From Haematobia irritans (taxonomy: Eukaryota; Arthropoda; Insecta; Diptera; Muscidae), in NCBI RefSeq assembly GCF_050003625.1, contig NC_134398.1, positions 84,197,983 through 84,261,982 of the forward strand: DNA of 64,000 nt. Direction: 5' to 3'. The notes beneath the pieces were generated by a model that saw only the letters and a list, made by a program, of their open reading frames with translations, ran no database searches and was not told the origin of the DNA. Each line of letters starts with the position of its first letter. The stretch's first letter is position 1. Position numbers and translations under genes: made by a program. This document shows positions 34,791 to 44,471 of this stretch, piece after piece.

Positions 34791-35365
34791 TGTGTGTATG
34801 TATAATTTTATAATATTTTTTATTTCAAATATATTCTGAGAAGAATTTTAAAAATCTCCCATTGGATCTCCATGGACATGATTCCACTAATGTACCTACT
34901 AGATGTTTTTTTTTAATGAAAGAAAGTGAAAGAATAAAGTGCCTTCAAAACGAAAGGAAAAAATGTTCATCAATTTAGTTTAACCTTATTATTTGCATTA
35001 AGTTAATTTTCCGTGCGAAATAATAAAAATTACTTGTTTCAGTAAAAAAAAATCCTTAACTAAAAGCAGTTAGGAATAGTTCTAGAACTAGAATAAGACA
35101 TGGAATTTTACTAATACTGATTTCTTCGCTTGGTATAAGAATTTACAACTGTACGTCTTACACACTGATAACAAAACATTCCTAAAAATGGGCACCATCC
35201 GAACTAAAACCGAGGTTTCTCAAATTTAGCAAAATTTCTTATAAAATGATAAATCTGACTTCCTTTATTATAGAACGCTTGTCATATATATATGAATAAT
35301 ACTTTGCATAGAAAAATATTTTAGTTCACTCGTACTAAGAACTAGTCAATCCTTTTAACACTTAA

Positions 35366-37008
35366 CCCTTTCGACCCTAAAGTTGCCTGTGGGCAACTTT
35401 TTGTGTTTTGAGACTCACTGTCAGCGTTGTTTTTGGTTTTGTTCATAAAACTGTAACGGTATCGAAAGCTACAAGTGTTTTCTTCAAGTTGAATGAAAAA
35501 TCAGCTAATTTGGTTGTCAATTAGCAAAAAATTTTTTCATTAATACGCACGTACCTCAAGAAAAACATATTTGCGAATTTAAAAAGAGGTTTTTATACAT
35601 GTGACTTTTTTCAAAAATTACAACTAAAATGTTGAAAGTTTTTATTAAATCTATTGTAGTACATGTCAAATAAAACTTTTCTGGAAGTCAAATCTTAGAA
35701 TTGCAAAAAAACAACAGATGGGAAATTTTTAAAATTGAAAAGTTTCCTGTGGGCAACTTTGGGCAATTGTGGTAGTAAAATTACATATTTTTGAACATAA
35801 GACCTGGAGAAAAAAGGTTTGAAAAACAATGATTTTTAACAAATTTTGAACTTCAATTGGGATGTCCCAGTGACGAGAAATGCGGCGATGATGTGGAAAA
35901 CATATCTGCAGTGCAGTGGGGAATTTGGAAGGAATCGTAAAAAGGGAGGAAGCCACTTCTTGGCAACATACTAGTGGATTAGCACGAATATTGAGGCTTT
36001 ATAATACTTTGGTTTTTTACACCGCCAGTTAAATAGACATGGGTTAAAAAAAAAAAAAAAAAAAAAAACATTTTCGTTATTCACGCGAAGCCGTGAATGA
36101 AATTTAAACGAAATCTCGTGAATGAAATTTAAACGAAACCTCGTGAATGTGCGAGAACGGGATTAAAGAAAAATGTGTGGCGCGTGAGTGTGAGTAAAAA
36201 TCAAATTGTGTTCGTGATTGTGAGTGAGTAAACTTTCTCCGAAATCACGCTCCCGATAAAAATTTACTTTCACGATCCAACCCACGCTCACGATCCAACT
36301 CAGGCTCAAGATAAAATTCACTTTAACAATAAAATTCATATTCACGATAAAATTCGCACTCACGGTAAAACAGGCACAAAATGTCACAACCACGAAAAAA
36401 TTCACGTTCACGATTAAATTCAAGCTCACGGATTTTAATCACCTTTACATATTTAATCACGCTTAAAATTTCAATAGCGTGAGTCACGAGAAATTTCGTT
36501 AATTACCAGAATTTTATTGAGCCACGAAAATTGTCGTGTTCCGAAAATATTCGTGACTTACGAGATTTATCGTGAATTACGAAAATTGTCGTGAATCGTG
36601 CGAAAGCGTGAGACATAAACATTGTTCATGTGTGAGCGTGTGCGAGTATGATTTTTTTATTTCGTGACCGTGAATTCTTACCCACGTGGCATGCGTGAGT
36701 ACAAATATTTGTTCGTGAATGTGTTTGAGCGTGATTGAAATTCACGCGCGCATCTAAGTATATATTTACTCTAAAATAACAAAAAAAACTTAACAAAAAT
36801 CCAATAAAACATAATACGTCTATCATTACAAAACAAAATAGTTTGTAGTCACAATTGCCCAAAGTTGCCCACAGGCAACATTCTCTACCGCCTAAACGAA
36901 TGGGCGTGGCGACCCGAAATTTTGGCTAGACGCTTCTTAAATGACTTCAACATGATTAAAAGTAAAAAAAAAATTAGCGATACCTATAAAAATTCGGGGT
37001 CGAAAGGG
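35366..37008. mobile_element. piggyBac-like non-autonomous element with TTAA duplication
   Basis: Inverted ends CCCTTTCGACCC (35366-35377) and GGGTCGAAAGGG (36997-37008) lie between TTAA copies at 35362-35365 and 37009-37012, the hallmark of piggyBac integration. Related B copies show the empty site (CTTAAGGAAACACAC at 17281 and 43163). Subterminal palindromes of AAGTTGCC..TGGGCAACTTT type occur at 35380-35402 and 35745-35765 and inverted at 36856-36880. The 1643-bp interior has no transposase; most of its right half is the GTGAGTG-type array. An A run lies at 36048-36069. Confidence 0.88.
36075..36760. repeat. Long GTGA/TCAC degenerate short-unit array
   Basis: About 690 bp of imperfect units of 12-20 bases: CGTGAATGAAATTTAAACG (36090-36150), TCACGATAAAATTCAC (36250-36430), then ACGAAAATTGTCGTG and GCGTGAGCGTGTGCGAG. 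Orientation changes along the array, so it can fold locally. The minus-strand frame across it (FIVNMNFIVKVNF...) is a by-product of the period. Confidence 0.65.
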
Positions 37009-37225
37009 TTAAGGAAATACACTTGTTAGAATAAAGGAACATTTTATATATTTCTTTTATCTACCTGGAATGTTTCCGATAGGTTTGCGCGTGGGTTGTT
37101 TTTTCAGTTGGAATCGTGTTGTTATGGTAAACAAATCTAGCGATTGTTTACAAATAAGATAGTAGTCGGTACTGTTTCAAAATATTGGAATAAAATATAT
37201 AAAATATTTGTCTCTTTAAATGACT

Positions 37226-38233
37226 AAGTAAATTTTTGTGTTTGAAAATTATTCAAAATCAATAACCTAGGCTGATTTAGTAAGGTAGTTTTAGTATATA
37301 AAAAAATAAAAATGTCAGTCGCCATATTGAAACTTTGATTGTCAGTCAAATTGAATTAAATTTCCACTTGTTGAAAGAGTGGGAAATAGAGGAAATCGGG
37401 AAATGTATCCATGCATGCTTCAAAATATGAGGAAATGTGTTACGGAATACAAATTGAGAATACAAATTGGTTGTGACAATCGAATTTATTGGCAACCTCA
37501 TTTTGGCAGTTGTAGCAACTACCAGTTGGCAGTTGTGCCACCCGACTGATTCGGTCGACACAACTAATATGTCATATGGTGTTGGTTGGGTCAGCCGACG
37601 ACATTGGTGGTTGGTACCTTCATCATTCGGTTGTGCTGTCCGAAATTAATAGTGCTCATGACCAAATTAAAAACCAATTTCTTCTCAATTAAATATTATA
37701 TTATATTTTATTTTATTTAAATATATGTATGTATAGTATAAATCAAAAAACAATTGATCAAATGTCTTTTGTAATCACACTACAGCCTTCAATAATGAAG
37801 TTATCGTGTTGAAATTCTTTTGTCTGCAGGCAGTTCAAGTTTGAAAATGGGCTATATCGGTACATGCATTGGGTTCTTTATCATCGAGACATTGCAATTT
37901 CTATCCGATTTACTTGAAAATTGAAATCTAAAGTTATTATAGGCTGTAACTACTATATGAAAATGGTGGCTACTAACTGATAGTTAAGAAATGTTTTTAC
38001 GGTTGGTTGTATCAACCAATTTGAATCAAAATTATATTTATCTTGTAACACGACAGAAAATCTGTTGAAAATCTCACCAAATGGTTATAAGTACGAACAA
38101 ATACATGTAAATACTGAAAATTTATATGAACAAGTTACATATATTTCTAAATATAGAATGTTCCTAGCTACAACCGAATTCCAACCAAGCTCTTCTCTGT
38201 GTGCACAAATCTAGCATAAAGATTTACTAAATT
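37226..38233. other. Unassigned spacer
   Basis: About 1 kb without a repeat end that I can match. 37480-37600 is less AT-rich and contains locally inverted words (GGCAGTTGTAGCAACTACC, then CAGTTGGCAGTTGTGCCACC). The opposed frames at 37346-37649 cover this stretch and resemble no protein. Confidence 0.4.
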
Positions 38234-38484
38234 CACGCAGAGAAGGAATATGATCACCTCAACCATGTTTCGAGAGCAAAATGTTATTTTTGGACGGTGA
38301 CCATGGAACATTTTTGTCGCAAAAATGTTGTTTTCTCGGCAAACATATACATGATTGCCGAAGTCAGACATATGCCTTTTGAGAAAATAACATGGTTGCC
38401 GAAAACATGTTAAATGTTTTCCGTCCAAAAATAACATTTTGCTCTCGAAACATGGTTGAGGTGATCATATTCCTTCTCTGGGTG
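38234..38484. mobile_element. Family C foldback MITE, near-perfect hairpin (C2)
   Basis: 251 bp. The arm starting AGAGAAGGAATATGATCACC (from 38239) is repeated inverted to about 38481 with 59 bases matching without a gap. The loop side has weaker inverted words (ACATTTTTGTCGC and ACATGGTTGCCG). The two opposed open frames (38168-38600) arise from the symmetry. A transcript would fold into a long hairpin. Confidence 0.85.
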
Positions 38485-38668
38485 TTCGTATTTCTCACAA
38501 CATAGTTCATTATTTCTTTAAGTTTGTAAATTTTACTACAAAAGCGTCCATCATGAACTTCGTATGTCACTAAAGACATTCTTGCAATTTTTAACTCCAA
38601 CTTTTTCCTTCAAACTACAAAATTCTCTGTAACAAGTGAAAAAAATTAATTATATCTAGTAAATTTTC

Positions 38669-38704
38669 ACGTTTCGGAATTACCACATTCCTCATCAGCA
38701 TCCT
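38669..38704 (-). ncRNA. Truncated hammerhead ribozyme copy
   Basis: Minus strand: GGATG, CTGATGA, stem II arms GGAAT and ATTCC and the GAAA core are identical to the copy at 42261, but sequence departs right after CGTG, so the cleavage triplet and the second stem I arm are gone. It cannot self-cleave as written. Confidence 0.7.
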
Positions 38705-38870
38705 CTACTTGCAGCAAAAATATCAACCATTATTTCTTTAAATTTGTTAATTTTACTACAAATGAGCCCATCTTGAACTTCGTATGACACTAAAGACATT
38801 TTTGCAATTTTGAACTCCAATTTTTTCCTTAAAACTAAAAAAAATTGTCTAATTAGTGAAAAAGTTAACT

Positions 38871-39092
38871 AACCCCAATTTTCATGAAGCTCTGTTAATG
38901 CTACGTTAGCTAACTAACTTTTAAACCGAACTATAGATATATCTGTCATCTTGTCTATACATTCTATATGACAGGTAGAAGCTTAACTGCTAGAAATTTT
39001 TCAGTTAAAGTTAACTGGAGAAAAGATATTTGCAATTTACTGTCTGTTAATTGGCAGTTAAAGCCTAACGGAGCTACATGAAAATGGCCGTA
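38871..39092. repeat. H palindromic insert in G3
   Basis: Begins CCCCAATTTTCATGAAGCTC and ends GGAGCTACATGAAAATGGCC, an inverted pair, with GTTAACTG-type words inside. It sits at the same point of G as the copy in G4 (41901-42094). Confidence 0.65.
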
Positions 39093-39230
39093 AGTCTAAT
39101 AAATTTTCTTGAATTTGTCGAAAAAATATTTACTTATTTTTGTGATATCTTCCTGGAGGGTTCACTGTTTTTTTAGTGTATAAAATAATTTTATTTTTTT
39201 TATTTTTATTTGTCACAATTGTCAATTAAA

Positions 39231-41316
39231 CATTGGCGTAGCTAGCAAAAAAGCGTCGCCAAAAAAGTAATGAAAATGTTCTTTTTGGATCCGGAAGTGG
39301 TGCAAAATTGACGCACACCCAGAAAAAAGTGCCTTCGAAACTAAAGGAAAAAATTTTCATCAATATAGTTTATCCATTTTATTTCCATTAAGGTAAATTT
39401 TTGTGAAAAATAATAAAATTTACTCGTTTCAGTAAAAAAATCCTAAACTGTAAGCAGTTAGGAATAGTTCATTAACTAGAATAAGGCATGGAATTTTACT
39501 CATACTATTTTCTTCGCTGGGTATAAGAATTTACTACTGAAAAAGAAAATTTTATTCACCGATAACAAAGCATTCGTAAAAATAAACAAAAACCGAACTA
39601 AAACCAAGTTTCCTCAAAATTAGTAAAATTTCTTATAAAATGATAATTGCGACTTCCTTTATAATAGAAAGTTTTTCATACATACGAACAACACTTGGCA
39701 TAGAAAAATATTTTAGTTCATTCGTACTAAGAAGTATGCAATCCTTTCAAAACGTAAGGAAACACACTTGTTAGAATATAGGAAATTTTCCTAAATTTCT
39801 ATTGTCTACCTGTAATCGATACCTGTCATCGTAATCGATGTGTTTGCGCGTGGGTGTAATCGATATATTTGCGCGTCGGTTGTTTTTTTAGTTGGAATCG
39901 CGTTGTTTTGGTATACGGAGAGATTGTTAAAAAATAATATGGTAAAATAATATAATAAATAACAAATAAAATATATAAAATATTTGTTATTTTAAATTAG
40001 TGAGAAAAATTTTCGTTTTTTCAAATAAATCTATCAATGTTCGTGATAGTGTATAAAGAAAGAAAACACCAGCAGAATAACAACCCTTTCATTTGTCTTC
40101 ATTTTGGAATCTTCAATTATCAGGTAATATTCAGTGACGCTAACCTTTTGCAACAAAAATGTTTTATGATTTTTTATATTTGTAGGTATTGAAATTGTAA
40201 AAGGAGGACAAAATCGTTAGGCAGCAACTTATTAAAAGTGAGAAGTACAAGAAGAAGAAAAAGTGTGTTTTACAGTTGATAATATCACACGGAAATTGGA
40301 AATAGTGGAATAATAAACTAATATTTCAAAGAGATTCGATGCTGTTGATTCTTAATAAATATATTCAATATATTAATAAAACATGTCTTTTATTGAAGAT
40401 AAAATTGCTTATAGAAATAAATAAAATTGTATTTAAAAACGAAGGTAAGCAGTTCTAGTTATGAAGTAAAAGTTTTACCACAAATGTGTAAGATTTGTCG
40501 AAATGAATGAAAAAATTTCAATAAAATCATTCCATATATGAATTCAAATTAGTTAAATTTTTTCATTCTGTAGTATAGTGGTATATAAATATAGGAAAAT
40601 GTTAACTAATATATGGAATGCATTATTCCTAATTTCTACGAAAATCACACCGTTCAAACAAATAAAAATGTCTTTGGCGCTATACGAAGTTCAACTTTCT
40701 TCACAATGAGTTCATTTTAACTTAAAGAATGGGTCACTTTTTTCTGGGTGCAGAAGCGATGAAATTAACATGGGCTTGTCATAGGACGGAAGTCCTCTAT
40801 TTCAACAGCCGTTGCACTGAATTTGCATCACTTCTTTACGTGTGATCCGAATTCAATGTTTTGGATGTAAATTAAAAAATTCTGTGATATTTTGTCAAAT
40901 AAATAATTTTTATAATTTTTAATGGATTCTAACGCTTGTCGGAAACGTTTGACCTCAAATATTTTCAAAAATTCACAATTTTTTCAGATTGGATTTAGCA
41001 TTTTTGTCGACAAAATTTAAATGATTTGTACCATTTTATGAATTCCTACTCTGTTTTTAACCTATTTGAAACAAAAAAGTTAAAATAATCCATTAAAAGT
41101 ACGAAAAAAAAACAAGTTATAAAAAATTGAAAAATTAAAAGCTAGAATGTGTGCTCATTGTGAAGGTACCTCAAAAAGACAAAAAATAAATTCTTGTAGA
41201 TGGGAAGAAACCAGAATATTTAATTCAATGTGATATAATCATAGTTTGAAGAAATACTGCATGGTATTTGGTAGGGGGAATGACAAACCCATAAAACCCC
41301 TTTAGCTACGCTTATG
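39231..41316. mobile_element. Family D element (D2) split by B3
   Basis: Ends CATTGGCGTAGCTAG (39231) and TAGCTACGCTTATG (to 41316). The interior GGAAGTGGTGCAAAATTGACG (39295-39315) is the complement of D1 sequence near 30718-30738, and resumes after B3 with AGAAGCGATGAA (D1: AGAAACGATGAA). The flanking 8-mers are no longer identical. Confidence 0.75.
39316..40750. mobile_element. Family B element, uninterrupted reference copy (B3)
   Basis: CACCCAGAAAAAAGTG (39316-39331) and CACTTTTTTCTGGGTG (40735-40750) form perfect 16-bp inverted ends. CA is repeated on both sides. The 1435-bp interior has no frame over 60 codons. Comparison with D1 shows the pre-insertion sequence. This copy serves as ruler for B1, B2, B4 and B5. 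Confidence 0.85.
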
Positions 41317-41900
41317 TCATTAAGCAAATACCGACAATCAAAGTTCTGCTCAAATGAAAAAATTCTAATCACCTGATAGCTTGAAACTAACATACCTTCC
41401 TACCTAAAAATTTAGAAAGAAAACACCAACAGAATAACAACCCCATCATTCGACTTCATTGTGGAATCTTCAATTGTAAGGTAACATTCTGTACCCCTAA
41501 CCTTTTATGACAAAAAAATTGGTTTAGGATTTTCTTATATTTGTATGGAATGAAATTGGAAAAGGAGGACGAAATCGTTAGGCAGCAGCTTATTAAACGT
41601 CGAAGGTAGAAGTTGCAAAAATTAACTTTTAAAGTTGAGAAAAAGTAACATTACATGGAAATTGGAAATAGTTGAATAATAAACTAATATTTCAAGGCCA
41701 ATAGATGGTGTTGATTCTTAATAAATATATTTACACTGAAAAAACAGTTAACCCACCAGGAAGAAAAAGTTTCGTTACTTTTAGAAAATTTAGATTATTT
41801 TTAGAAAATTTTAACTAAACAGAATTACAAACGCTGACATCACGCCGATGTCACAAAAATAAGTAAATATTTTTCGACAAATTCAAGAAAATTTATTAGA

Positions 41901-42094
41901 CTTACGGCCATTTTCATGTAGCTCCGTTAGGCTTTAACTGCCAGTTAACAGACAGTAAATTGCAAATATCTTTTCTCCAGTTAACTTTAACTGAAAAATT
42001 TCTAGCAGTTAAGCTCCTACCTGGCATCTATAGTTCGGTTTAAAAGTTAGTTAGCTAACGTAGCATTAACGGAGCTTCATGAAAATTGGGGTTA
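41901..42094. repeat. H palindromic insert in G4
   Basis: Arms CGGCCATTTTCATGTAGCTC and GGAGCTTCATGAAAATTGGG, inner GTTAACTTTAACTG words. Same site in G as in G3, so it was present before the two copies separated. Confidence 0.65.
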
Positions 42095-42236
42095 GTTAAC
42101 TTTTTCACTAGTTAGACAATTTTTTTTAGTTTTAAGGAAAAAATTGGAGTTCAAAATTGCAAAAATGTCTTTAGTGTCATGCGAAGTTCAAGATGGGCTC
42201 ATTTGTAGTAAAATTTACAAATTTATAGAATTAATG

Positions 42237-42428
42237 GTTGATATTTTTGCTGCAAGTAGAGGATGCTGATGAGGAATGTGGTAATTCCGAAACGTGCGTC
42301 CATCCAACCATCTTGCAGTCTATAGGGCTTTGCCCAAATAAATTTGACAAACATTCTTTTCCTCTGTTGGTTAAGCCACACTTGTAGTTTAGTCAATGTA
42401 TGGTTTTAAGCTGAAATAAAAAATCCAC
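42237..42428 (+). mobile_element. Short ribozyme-bearing retro-insert (probable Penelope-like 3' fragment)
   Basis: 192 bp between near-identical 10-mers, AGAATTAATG (42227-42236) and AGAAATAATG (42429-42438), which look like a target-site duplication; G1 has no insert at this point. It holds a complete hammerhead fold near its 5' end and an A-rich 3' end (AAATAAAAAATCC). Hammerheads of this minimal form are known from Penelope-like elements, so it may be a 5'-truncated copy of one, or a small non-autonomous element. Confidence 0.65.
42261..42305 (+). ncRNA. Hammerhead ribozyme, type I, complete core
   Basis: Stem I: GGATG (42261-42265) with CATCC (42301-42305). Core CTGATGA (42266-42272). 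Stem II: GGAAT (42273-42277) with ATTCC (42284-42288) around a 6-base loop. Core GAAA (42289-42292). Then a very short stem III (CG with CG around TG, 42293-42298) and the cleavage triplet GTC (42298-42300). Every strictly conserved hammerhead core base is present, and stems I and II are perfect 5-bp helices. Cleavage would fall after 42300. A 1-2-bp stem III is unstable in a monomer and usually acts as a dimer, as reported for hammerheads in Penelope-like retroelements. Confidence 0.82.
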
Positions 42429-42835
42429 AGAAATAATGAACTATTTTATGGGACGTACGAATTTAGTAAATCTTTATGCTTACCGTTTTTTAGTTCATTT
42501 AACTAAAGTAAGTAAAAAATTATTAGAGTACAGGAAACTTTCTCCAAACATAACAATTCCATTAACTAAAATAAAGTTAAATTGGCTTTAGTTAAATAGA
42601 GGGTTCACTTTTTTTTGAGTGTAATATATTAATAAAAAAATGTCATTTAATGAAGAACTTATGCGCCTATATAAATAAATGAAACTGTATTTAAAAACAT
42701 AAGTAAGCAGATCTTTGAACACATGAATGAAAAATGTTCACAAAAATCATTCCATATATGAAATTAATTCAGTTATATTTTTATTCTGTAATATAGCGGT
42801 ACATATAGTGGAACAATTGAACATAGTTAAATTTT

Positions 42836-43420
42836 TATGTAAAATAATATACTTTACTTGTTCGAGTAAAAAATCCTAAACAGAAATAGTTTATTAACTA
42901 TAATAAGGTATGGAATTTAACTAATCGTGATACAAAATTACAATTGAACAAGAAAGTTTTGTTCGCAGATAACAACGGATTCATGAAAATGAACAAAAAC
43001 CAAACTAAATCCGTATTTCCTCAAATTTAATAAAGAAAAATCTTATAAAGTTATAAATCTGGCTTCCCTTATTATAGAATGCTTATCATATATATGAATA
43101 AGACCAGCATAGAAAAATATTTTAGTTCACTCGTACTAGGATGTATTCAATACTTTCAAAACTTAAGGAAACACACTTGTTAGAATATAGGAAAATTTCC
43201 TATATTTCTTTTATCTACCGGTAATCGTTGTAATCGATATGTCCGATATGTTTGCGCGTGGGTTGCTTTTTCAGTTGTAATCGTGTTTTTATGGTATACG
43301 GAGCGTCATAAAATCTAGCGATTGTAAAAAAAATTATAAAAGTCGGAAAAATACAAATAAAATATTTGTTTGTTATAAATTAGTGAGTAAAATTTTCAGT
43401 TTCTGTTTGAAAATTACAAT
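42836..43420. mobile_element. Family B left-hand part (B4b)
   Basis: ACTTGTTCGAGTAAAAAATCC, GAATTTAACTAATCG, AAACTTAAGGAAACACAC, the TCGATATG block and TCTAGCGATTG follow the order of B1 and B3, ending near AATTAGTGAGTAAAATT. The CTTAAGG at 43163 is an unoccupied equivalent of the piggyBac-like target in B2. Confidence 0.6.
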
Positions 43421-43978
43421 AAAATATATTAACGTGCACAGAAAAAAAAGTGTCTCGTAAATTTAAGCAGATTTTACAATAATTTATTACAAGAATTTTC
43501 CAGAATTTTAGTTCATTTTTCGTATATTCAACGAAAATTAATTACTCGAAAGGAAACTTTACAAATTTTAAGTATGGTTTAGTTCATGGCCTACAAAATA
43601 CGATGGAAATTTCCTTAAAAAAATTCTTAACTGCTAGTTAAAAATTCTTTAGTCATACTATAAAACTACTTATGAAATGTAAAATACTTTCAAAATAATA
43701 AGTGCAATTTACTATAAAGAGTTTTTGTATGAGAAAATATTTTTTACGCAAAGCGGATAGCAATTTCTTACGGGCAATTCCTAGAGTTAATAATAGATGG
43801 TACAATATTTCTCAATGAAATATTTTTAGTTCACATGTAATTAAATTTATAGACATTTTCGTAAAAAAATGGGGAGATATCATTTCATGAAGTTTTTGCT
43901 AATTTTGAGTTAAACGTTTCATCGTTCTTATACTGATATGCATTTAAGAGTATTGGTTTTAGAGTAAATTGTGGACAG
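43421..43978. other. AT-rich sequence, possible further element
   Basis: Starts near GCACAGAAAAAAAAGTGTC, which resembles transposon ends of this window, but a matching far end was not found before element N. Confidence 0.4.
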
Positions 43979-44400
43979 ATCCCAGCGGGAAATGGAAGCG
44001 ACGTGGAATCGATGATGGAAGTGCTGTCCGGGTAGCTATAAGGCCTGGGCGCTGCATTACGTGTTCATTTCAAAATAACATTGGATTGGATTGGAGACCA
44101 AGGCCTTGCCTCTCGCTTCTATTCGTATGCCTTCTAGAGGTGGTGTCGTCGATGCCATGTTATCAGGCCTTCATACTAAGTACAAAAATCATGCCTTCCA
44201 AAGAAGGCCCTCAAACAGGCCTGGTCAGGAAGGCGTAAAAGAAAGCGTGTAAAAATAAATATTTTGAAGGAAAGGTTGTCTATGAACTGAACATTTGCCC
44301 TCATACCTTTTACGTTAGAATTTAATTTGACTTACTTTTCCTATACAGTTTATCTTCTTCTTTTGATTTTAATATTTACCTCAAGTGTATTTTTATTTTT

Positions 44401-44471
44401 CTGCTCCGTCGGGATTTGAACCGGGGTCCTCGTTATTGGTAGTCCTACACTCATCCACTGGCCTACGACAC
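44401..44471 (-). repeat. tRNA-like segment with A and B boxes
   Basis: Minus strand: TAGGCCAGTGGATGAGTG (A-box region) and CCCCGGTTCAAATCCCG (B box with stem). It ends GACGGAGCAG. Acceptor-stem pairing is poor, so a tRNA-derived repeat is more likely than a functional tRNA. Confidence 0.6.

Larger units (their letters stand above)
34925..37225. mobile_element. Family B element (B2) split by a TTAA element
   Basis: Left portion (AGTGCCTTCAAAACGAAAGG to ACTAGTCAATCC) and right portion (GGAAATACACTTGTTAGAAT to AAAATATTTGTC) are collinear with B1 and B3. The right third is missing. The split falls exactly at TTAA. Confidence 0.7.
38488..39178 (-). mobile_element. Family G element, long form, rearranged (G3)
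   Basis: Minus strand: CACTAAAAAAACAGTGAACC from 39178, then the G body, the H palindrome (38871-39092), the second half of G, the ribozyme insert truncated after its GAAA core (to 38669), and a further G segment without H. It is therefore a fusion of a long-form and a short-form G copy. Confidence 0.65.
41734..42621 (+). mobile_element. Family G element, long form (G4)
   Basis: CACTGAAAAAACAGTTAACC (41734) and TTCACTTTTTTTTGAGTG (to 42621) with TA on both sides (41732-41733 and 42622-42623). It inserted into B at ATATATT, as shown by B3. It carries the H palindrome (41901-42094) and a 192-bp ribozyme insert (42237-42428) that G1 and G2 lack. Confidence 0.8.
41412..42835. mobile_element. Family B right-hand part (B4a) split by G4
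   Basis: Starts within B (AACACCAACAGAATAACAACC), runs to ATTCTTAATAAATATAT, is interrupted by G4, and resumes with AATATATTAATAAAA up to the GCGGTACATATAG block. The left part of B is absent. Confidence 0.65.

Noticed and set aside
36048..36760. CRISPR-like repeat array
   Set aside because: Units are degenerate, change orientation and have no constant-length spacers; eukaryotic context.
37346..37649. Opposed 60-71-codon frames
   Set aside because: Symmetrical local inverted words give open frames on both strands; neither looks like protein.
43969..44238. 89-codon plus-strand frame at the end of element N
   Set aside because: Covers the terminal inverted repeat and subterminal motifs; no homology to a transposase is recognised.
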